From the NCBI RefSeq assembly GCF_013204855.1, contig NZ_JABMKZ010000006.1, positions 248,001 through 312,000 of the forward strand: 64,000 nucleotides of DNA, read 5' to 3'. Within the stretch, counting starts at the first letter, position 1, and each line of letters opens with the position of its first letter. The DNA comes from Paenibacillus alba (GTDB taxonomy: Bacteria; Bacillota; Bacilli; Paenibacillales; NBRC-103111). This document shows positions 58,830 to 64,000 of this stretch, piece after piece. The notes below the pieces were generated by a model that was not told where the DNA came from, did not search any database, and saw nothing but the letters and a program-made list of their open reading frames with translations. A program made the translations under genes and the position numbers.

Positions 58830-59472
58830 TAAACAGATGGATTTTACGCTGGAAGATCCAAGCGGATTGAAACTCCATTTCCCTGTCAATCCGTCCGAGG
58901 TGAACATTCGCCGGGACAAAAGCTTTGAAACGATCACGATTATTCGTGGCGGTGAGCTGGATGTACCGCAAGGAGTGAAGGTGAAGGAAATTGCCTTCTC
59001 CTCCTTTTTTCCGGCGGATTATGATGCCAGCTACTGCAAGTATAAACCGCTGCCTAATCCACAAACGGCGATGAATCAGTTGAATACGTGGATGGAGAGC
59101 CAGGAACCGCTGCGGCTGATTATTACGGAAACCGATGTGAATGTGCTGGTCATGCTTTCGGCGCATAACAGCAGCTTCAGGGGCGGCGAGCCGGGCGATG
59201 TGTATTTTGATGTGACGTTTCGTACATGGAATGACTATAAAGTAAGAACATTGGATGAGCGGTTGGGCAGCTCAGGTGGGGAGGCGCGTTCTGATATTAA
59301 ACCGGTGCCTCCTACTTATAAGGTCAAGTCAGGCGATTCTCTATGGGCTATTGCCAAAATGAATCTAGGCTCCGGCGGCCGTTGGCGGGAGATTTATGAA
59401 GCTAATCGTGGAATTATCGGCGATAATCCCGATTTGATTCAGCCTGATCAAGAGTTGGTGATGCCCGGATGA
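58822..59472 (+). CDS. xkdP: LysM baseplate protein, XkdP-like
   Basis: A 216-residue protein. The N-terminal part (LKLHFPVNPSEVNIRRDKSF, then FSSFFPADYDASYC) matches XkdP-type baseplate or tail-hub proteins. A C-terminal LysM domain (YKVKSGDSLWAIAKMNLG, then RWREIYEANRGIIGDNPDLI) could bind peptidoglycan. It overlaps the genes on both sides by a few bases. In contractile tails LysM proteins clamp the baseplate. Confidence 0.92.
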   Translation: MADKQMDFTLEDPSGLKLHFPVNPSEVNIRRDKSFETITIIRGGELDVPQGVKVKEIAFSSFFPADYDASYCKYKPLPNPQTAMNQLNTWMESQEPLRLIITETDVNVLVMLSAHNSSFRGGEPGDVYFDVTFRTWNDYKVRTLDERLGSSGGEARSDIKPVPPTYKVKSGDSLWAIAKMNLGSGGRWREIYEANRGIIGDNPDLIQPDQELVMPG

Positions 59473-60485
59473 CAGCTAAGAGGATGGCTGGCCTGTATGA
59501 TATTTGGCTGGAGGATAAGTATGCGCTTCAGGATTTGATTTATGAACTAACGCTGGAGGAAGCACTCGATGAGATCTCCTACCGGGCTCAGGCGACACTC
59601 GTCGTGTCACCGGATTTCCCAGGTATGAAGCCCGGTCAAGCTGTTCGTGTATTAGGAGTTCCTTTCGGGGCTACGCAGCAGGTAGATTTGCTTCATCCCG
59701 CTGTCGTTTGGCAGTGTGAAAATCACTATGAACGAAGCGACCGGCTGACGGTAACGATGTATGATCGCACGATTTATTTGGCGAAATCTGAGGATGAATA
59801 TGTGTTTCCAGCGGGGATGACGGCGAGTGAGCGCATTCGCAAGTATGCGGATGATTGGAACATTCGGTATGGCCGTTTGCCGGATACGGAAGTGAAGCTG
59901 GCTAAGGCGCTTTATCGCGCGGAGTCGATCTACGGGATGATGATGAAAGATTTGAAGGAAACGGCCAAGAAAGGCGGTCCGATGTATCGCCCCCGCATGA
60001 CGGTCGAAGGCTTGGAACTCGTGCAAATTGGCAGCAACAGGGTGGTTTGGTCGTTAGAGCCAAGCGAGAATGTGATAAGCATTATGCAGAAAAGGACGCT
60101 CGAAGGCGCCGTGACCAAGGTAAAAGTGCTGGGCACCAAAGAGGCCGGTGACGATGCTGCCGCACAAGTATTAGCCGTTGAAGAAGGAGAAATTGCAGCA
60201 CTGGGCACCTTGCAGAAAATTGTGCAGGACAACAGCTACAACTCTGTCAGCGAAGCCAAAAAGGCGGCACATGCGCTGCTGGCGGGCGTGCAGGAAACCA
60301 TCAGCGTGACATCGCTGGATATCAACACGATTCGCGCAGGCGATAAGGTCGATCTGGCTGGCAGCGGGATGGAGCTGATCGCGATGTCCGTCCGGCATGA
60401 GCTGGGCGACCCCGGCAAAATGGTGCTGGAACTGGGCAGCCCCGAACTGGTAAGAAGGAGGTATTACATGAATGAATCCGTATAA
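59469..60485 (+). CDS. xkdQ: Baseplate hub protein, XkdQ-like
   Basis: A 338-residue protein with ISYRAQATLVVSPDFPGMKP, ASERIRKYADDWNIRYG and AAHALLAGVQETISVTSLD, typical of XkdQ/gpD-type hub proteins in PBSX-like tails. It overlaps the LysM gene start-stop by 4 bp and the next gene by 14 bp. It would form the ring that holds the spike. Confidence 0.88.
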   Translation: MTAKRMAGLYDIWLEDKYALQDLIYELTLEEALDEISYRAQATLVVSPDFPGMKPGQAVRVLGVPFGATQQVDLLHPAVVWQCENHYERSDRLTVTMYDRTIYLAKSEDEYVFPAGMTASERIRKYADDWNIRYGRLPDTEVKLAKALYRAESIYGMMMKDLKETAKKGGPMYRPRMTVEGLELVQIGSNRVVWSLEPSENVISIMQKRTLEGAVTKVKVLGTKEAGDDAAAQVLAVEEGEIAALGTLQKIVQDNSYNSVSEAKKAAHALLAGVQETISVTSLDINTIRAGDKVDLAGSGMELIAMSVRHELGDPGKMVLELGSPELVRRRYYMNESV

Positions 60486-60861
60486 AAAGCTCGCGACTAC
60501 GCTTGATAATCGGATGTCTGGACATGCGGCATCGGCTATCACAGGCCTGCCTGCAGAGCTGGGAACGATGACGGCCGGGGGACTCAAGCTGGATCGTTTT
60601 AAACATGAGATTGCTGACTACTATGTGGCGGATTGGATGGCGAAGCTGCATTTGCCTGCTTTTACACTAGGTGGGACTGTTACTGGATTGACCAGCGGCA
60701 GCGGGGCTGTGACCGGGCAGGGGACGTTTGCTTTTGGCGAGTCCGAGGTGGAGGATGTGCGTTTGGAGTTTCAGCATGGCTTGAAGTCTGGAGACCGTGT
60801 CTTGGCGATTCCTATCAATGATGGCAATGACGTTGTGATCATCTGCAAGGTGGTGAAATGA
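60472..60861 (+). CDS. xkdR: XkdR-like baseplate protein (DUF2577)
   Basis: A 129-residue protein: MNPYKKLATTLDNRMSGHAA, then a Gly/Ala/Thr-rich middle, ending LKSGDRVLAIPINDGNDVVI, which matches DUF2577 OB-fold-like hub proteins. AAGGAGG lies before the ATG inside xkdQ. Probably part of the tail spike or hub. Confidence 0.82.
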   Translation: MNPYKKLATTLDNRMSGHAASAITGLPAELGTMTAGGLKLDRFKHEIADYYVADWMAKLHLPAFTLGGTVTGLTSGSGAVTGQGTFAFGESEVEDVRLEFQHGLKSGDRVLAIPINDGNDVVIICKVVK

Positions 60862-61358
60862 TGCCGAATTTATTTCCGCAGGTTGGGGCAGGAGCTGGAA
60901 CGGGGACAGAAACAGGCACAGGCACAGGAACAGGAACAGGAACCCTTGTTGGGGAGAAGCGCAAAAGATCGGTTAAGTTTGGGCGCAGCCCGAAGTTTGA
61001 CCATTCACTTGGTGAATTCGTAACGACCCAGACGGGGAGAATTGCCGAATGCACGGCTACAGAAGCATGGTTGGAATGGTGCCAAAAGGCGCTGCGTACG
61101 GAGCGCTACGCGCATCTCGTATATTCACGGACGTATGGTCAGGAATTTGAGGATTTGATTGCCCGGCATTTGACCAGGCAGGCGAATGAGATGGAAATCG
61201 CCCGGATCACGACGGAAACGTTGAAAGTCGATCCGCGTACAGCGGATGTACGCCATTTTACATTTCAATGGAAAAATAGCGAGTGCTCGTTTCAATGTGA
61301 AATCACCAACGTGCGAGGCGAGCGCAAGAACATCAAGGGAAGTGTGGTGATCAGTTAA
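60858..61358 (+). CDS. xkdS: XkdS-like baseplate wedge protein (DUF2634) with Gly-Thr repeat
   Basis: A 166-residue protein matching DUF2634 in its main part: VKFGRSPKFDHSLGEFVTTQ, EAWLEWCQKALRTERYAHLV and YGQEFEDLI. The N-terminus (residues about 8-30) is a Gly-Thr repeat encoded by a run of ACAGGM hexamers, not typical of the family. It overlaps xkdR by 4 bp. Such T4 gp25-like proteins begin the sheath on the baseplate. Confidence 0.87.
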   Translation: MMPNLFPQVGAGAGTGTETGTGTGTGTGTLVGEKRKRSVKFGRSPKFDHSLGEFVTTQTGRIAECTATEAWLEWCQKALRTERYAHLVYSRTYGQEFEDLIARHLTRQANEMEIARITTETLKVDPRTADVRHFTFQWKNSECSFQCEITNVRGERKNIKGSVVIS

Positions 61359-61359
61359 T

Positions 61360-62466
61360 ATGGCAAGTTTACCGGATTATTTGGCCGAGCAGACCGAAGA
61401 AGCGATTCGCGGGCGAATGCTGGATCGACTTTCGTCCGATTGGGATCAATCCGAAGGGTCGTACATTTGGGATGCTTTGGCTCCGGCAGCAATTGAGTTG
61501 GCACAGGCGGCGATTCAGTCGCAGGAAGTTTTGCGGCGAGGTTTTGCAGGAACGACCTTCGGTCCCTATTTGGACTTGCGTTGTGCCGAGCATGGTGTTT
61601 TTCGCAAGGAGGCCGTTAAGGCAGCTGGCTTGGTTGAGTTTGCAGGAATCCCGGGCACCGTAGTGCCTAAAGGTACACGCATCGGAACAATGGCGGATAC
61701 GTATCAGGGGACGGCTTCGATTATTTTTGAGACGCAGGATGCGGGAGTTGTAGATGGCTCGGGGCGTATTGCCGTGCTGGCATCTGCTGTGAATGGCGGG
61801 ACAGGGGGGAATGTACCCAGTGGTGCAATTAGCCTATTGATTTCTCCTATTGCTGGAGTTACGGGAGTGACGAATGCTGGGGCAATTACAGGCGGGGCAG
61901 AGAAAGAGGGTGATCCCGCTCTATTGAACCGTTATTATGCGAAAGTTCGCTCCCCCGGAACAAGCGGGAACAAAGCGGATTATCTCAACTGGGCGCTCGA
62001 TGTAGCAGGCGTTGGCGCAGCGCAGGTACTACCTTTGTGGAACGGCCCGGGCACCGTCAAAGTTGTTGTTATCGGCACGGATAAAAGAAGCGCCTCGGCT
62101 TCCGTTGTCGCTGCTGTGCAGCAATACATCTATCCAGCGCCGCCTTTGGTTGGGAAAGCGCCGATCGGTGCGGCCGTCACCGTCGTTGCGGCTGCCGAGG
62201 TCTTGATTGGCATCTCTGCGAGTGTGACCTTGAGTGGGAGTCGAACCTTGGCGCAGGTGAAAGCTGATTTTATGGCGACTGTTCGTAGCTATTTAGCTGA
62301 AATAGCGTTCTCTGCGGATCCGTATGTGCGCTATGTGCGAATTGGCTCCTTGCTGCTGGATACGCCGGGCGTACAGGATTATGCCGGTTTGCAGTTGAAC
62401 GGTGGGGGGACCAATATTGTGATTGGCGCTGGGCAGGTTGCCGTTATTGGGGTGGTGACGCTGTGA
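61360..62466 (+). CDS. xkdT: Baseplate J-like protein, XkdT-like
   Basis: A 368-residue protein with the baseplate J (P2 gpJ) layout: LDRLSSDWDQSEGSYIWDAL, LRCAEHGVFRKEAVKAAG, GAEKEGDPALLNRYYAKVRS and the C-terminal YVRIGSLLLDTPGVQDYAGL. It forms the wedge arms of the baseplate. It starts 2 bp after xkdS, with AAGGGAAG upstream. Confidence 0.93.
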   Translation: MASLPDYLAEQTEEAIRGRMLDRLSSDWDQSEGSYIWDALAPAAIELAQAAIQSQEVLRRGFAGTTFGPYLDLRCAEHGVFRKEAVKAAGLVEFAGIPGTVVPKGTRIGTMADTYQGTASIIFETQDAGVVDGSGRIAVLASAVNGGTGGNVPSGAISLLISPIAGVTGVTNAGAITGGAEKEGDPALLNRYYAKVRSPGTSGNKADYLNWALDVAGVGAAQVLPLWNGPGTVKVVVIGTDKRSASASVVAAVQQYIYPAPPLVGKAPIGAAVTVVAAAEVLIGISASVTLSGSRTLAQVKADFMATVRSYLAEIAFSADPYVRYVRIGSLLLDTPGVQDYAGLQLNGGGTNIVIGAGQVAVIGVVTL

Positions 62467-63143
62467 GTGCGAATATGAGTGCTGGTATGAATGAAAGTAT
62501 GAGTGAGAGTACGAATGAGAGTAAGAGTGTGGGAATGAATGAGAGTATGGGTGCGGGTATGAATAAGAGTATGAATGCGGGTATGAATGCGAGTATGAGC
62601 GGCGTCAGGATGAAGGGATATTTGCCCCGCTACTATGAGACCTCGCGGGTCATGGATGGCATTCTGCAAGCGCAGGGCGCGGAGCTTGATCTTTTGCGTG
62701 TCTCCTTGGAGGAGACACTGGCGCAGTTCTTCGTCGGCTCCGCTACGTGGGGGCTCGACGTTTGGGAAGCCGAGCTCGGCATAGCGCCGGTGCCGGGCAA
62801 GCCTGACGATCAGCGCCGGTCGGTGATCAACGCCAAGCTGCGCGGCGTGGGAACCGTCACCGTCGAGCTGATCGAGAGCGTGGCCAGCGCGTACAGTCGC
62901 GGCACGGTTGAAGTGACGCAGCAGCCGGCTGCGTATCAATTCACCGTGCGGTTCGTGGACACGCTCGGCACGCCGCCTAATCTTGGCGATCTGAAGGCGG
63001 CGATCGACGAGATCAAACCGGCACATTTGCAAGTCGTGTACCAGTACAAATACTTCTTGCTCAACCAGCTCCACCAAACGATGACCATCAATCAAATTCA
63101 AACGAGGAAAATGACCGATTTCGCGCCATTCATCCCCGTTTAA
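62463..63143 (+). CDS. YmfQ-like tail protein (DUF2313) with Met/Ser/Asn repeat extension
   Basis: The main part, from GVRMKGYLPRYYETSRVMDG to the C-terminus (LKAAIDEIKPAHLQVVYQYK), matches YmfQ-type proteins (P2 gpI-like) that link baseplate and fibre. The first about 45 residues are an unusual repeat (M-N-E-S, M-N-A-G and similar) coded by degenerate 12-bp units. GTG 62463 follows GGTGGTGA; an ATG further in, near the normal domain edge, could also act as start. It overlaps xkdT by 4 bp. Confidence 0.85.
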   Translation: MSANMSAGMNESMSESTNESKSVGMNESMGAGMNKSMNAGMNASMSGVRMKGYLPRYYETSRVMDGILQAQGAELDLLRVSLEETLAQFFVGSATWGLDVWEAELGIAPVPGKPDDQRRSVINAKLRGVGTVTVELIESVASAYSRGTVEVTQQPAAYQFTVRFVDTLGTPPNLGDLKAAIDEIKPAHLQVVYQYKYFLLNQLHQTMTINQIQTRKMTDFAPFIPV

Positions 63144-63160
63144 CCAGGAGGGAAACGCAT

Positions 63161-64000
63161 ATGCCGAGCTCGACAACGAACATGGGGCTTTATAAGAAGA
63201 ACCCGTCTACGGACGGGAATGATACGTTTGATATTAATACGATGTTGAATGACAACTGGGATCGGATTGATTCGCAGGTTGGGGGGCAGTTGGGTAATTC
63301 AGCGCCCATGGCTGTGAATTTGGTTAATGGATTGCAGGTTGTTACGGCTCCGAAGGGGGCGCCGTTGGAGAATTTGCGGATTACGGGGCGGACTTTGGTT
63401 AATTTGTTGGGGCGGGATGGGGGTTGTGAGGATGTGAGCAAATGGAGCGCTTATCAATCAACATTCTCTTTAGATGCAACAAACAAGACTACAGGTTCCA
63501 GTGCAATTAAAGTAACCATTTCAGCTACATTCACAAGTGGTTCGGCAGTTGAGATGCTGAGGTTAAATTTGTCGAACGGTAAAAATTATTTACTCGCAGG
63601 AGACATTAAAAATGGCAATGCAACAAAAGGGAGATTGACCTTAATTAATGGTGGCGGTAGCGCTATGGATATTACAGATACGACGAAGTTTAATACCACA
63701 TATTTAGCTTTTACGCAAGCTACCGATACAACAGCAGCCTATGTGGACTTGGGGGTTATTGGGGCGGCAGGGCAGTACGCGTACTTCGATGCTGTTAGAG
63801 TTTATGAAATTACAGCGGCAGAAAAAGCATATATAAACGGCTTGTCGACAGCAGCGGCACAATCTTACATTACAGCTAAGTACCCATATGTAGATGATGT
63901 AAAACATGTTAATGCACCTTATGTAATTAACTATGGTGAAAACTTATTACCGCCGTTTGTCGAGTGGGCGGCAAATGGAGCGCCTACAAACTTAGCGATT
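63161..64000 (+). CDS. Tail fibre protein, 5' part (runs off the window)
   Basis: The frame from ATG 63161 (AGGAGGG 7 nt upstream) stays open to the end of the window, at least 280 codons. It starts MPSSTTNMGLYKKNPSTDGN, then DTFDINTMLNDNWDRIDSQV, the usual N-terminal part of PBSX-like fibres that docks on the baseplate. From about residue 93 a carbohydrate-binding-module-like beta-sandwich follows (WSAYQSTFSLDATNKTTGSS, YVDLGVIGAAGQYAYFDAVR). Fibres define target specificity. Base use changes at the same place, from G/T-rich to more even. Confidence 0.88.
   Translation, partial: MPSSTTNMGLYKKNPSTDGNDTFDINTMLNDNWDRIDSQVGGQLGNSAPMAVNLVNGLQVVTAPKGAPLENLRITGRTLVNLLGRDGGCEDVSKWSAYQSTFSLDATNKTTGSSAIKVTISATFTSGSAVEMLRLNLSNGKNYLLAGDIKNGNATKGRLTLINGGGSAMDITDTTKFNTTYLAFTQATDTTAAYVDLGVIGAAGQYAYFDAVRVYEITAAEKAYINGLSTAAAQSYITAKYPYVDDVKHVNAPYVINYGENLLPPFVEWAANGAPTNLAI

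Noticed and set aside
62379..63176. A 265-codon minus-strand frame with His-Thr repeats
   Set aside because: The repeats are the reverse of the 12-bp repeat in the YmfQ-like gene; no other support.
1..64000. rRNA, tRNA and insertion sequences
   Set aside because: None was recognised in either strand by eye; a tRNAscan or IS search would be needed to exclude them fully.

Overview
The window looks like chromosome of a Paenibacillus-type Firmicute. Supporting signs are strong AGGAGG-type ribosome binding sites, a clear SinR/SinI pair beside a Bacillus-like eps operon, a paeninodin-like lasso peptide cluster and a PBSX-like tail module. Product names come from motifs read by eye; no database search was run.

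Layout. (1) 1-9017: RiPP region. The end of an ABC exporter gene and a nucleotidyltransferase gene are followed by a promoter and a lasso peptide operon: cyclase, 44-residue precursor, HPr-kinase-like tailoring kinase, RRE protein, leader peptidase, second nucleotidyltransferase, ABC exporter. (2) 9018-24773: first exopolysaccharide (EPS) locus, with glycosyltransferases, acyltransferases, pyruvyltransferase, unsaturated-glycan hydrolase, Wzx-type flippase, acyl-adenylating enzyme and a secreted beta-helix protein. (3) 24840-27242, minus strand: a large beta-helix protein without a signal peptide. (4) 27243-41238: second EPS locus, closely eps-like (epsC, galU, epsD/F-like genes, EpsG-like polymerase, galE, epsL/M/N-like genes, a glmS copy), preceded by four palindromic boxes and a structured leader that may be the EAR antitermination RNA. 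(5) 41247-42280: two SinR-type regulators and a convergent SinI-type antirepressor. (6) 42281-46471: phosphoesterase, small regulatory and hypothetical genes, and an integrase-like protein with altered catalytic residues. (7) 46594-51303: housekeeping genes nfo, purU, tkt, ppnP. (8) 51400-64000: a contractile phage-tail gene cluster (repressor, ImmA-like protease, ArpU-like activator, sheath, tube, frameshifted chaperone, tape measure, baseplate, fibre) with no head, portal or terminase genes visible, so probably a tailocin or defective PBSX-like element. The last gene runs off the window.

How the parts connect. The 16-bp dyad GTTCTTTATAAAGAAC, two head-to-head copies of the SinR heptamer GTTCTYT, fills the spacer between the -35 and -10 elements of both EPS promoters. 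Related dyads lie at the lasso promoter. This suggests one SinR/SinI switch for two EPS loci and a lasso peptide. The sinI-like gene in turn has GATAC-N5-GTATC boxes upstream, also found around the integrase-like gene. A third operator family, GTTTTGA-N3-TCAAAAC, marks the tail cluster. The two EPS loci look complementary: the flippase is in the first, the initiating sugar transferase and polymerase in the second.
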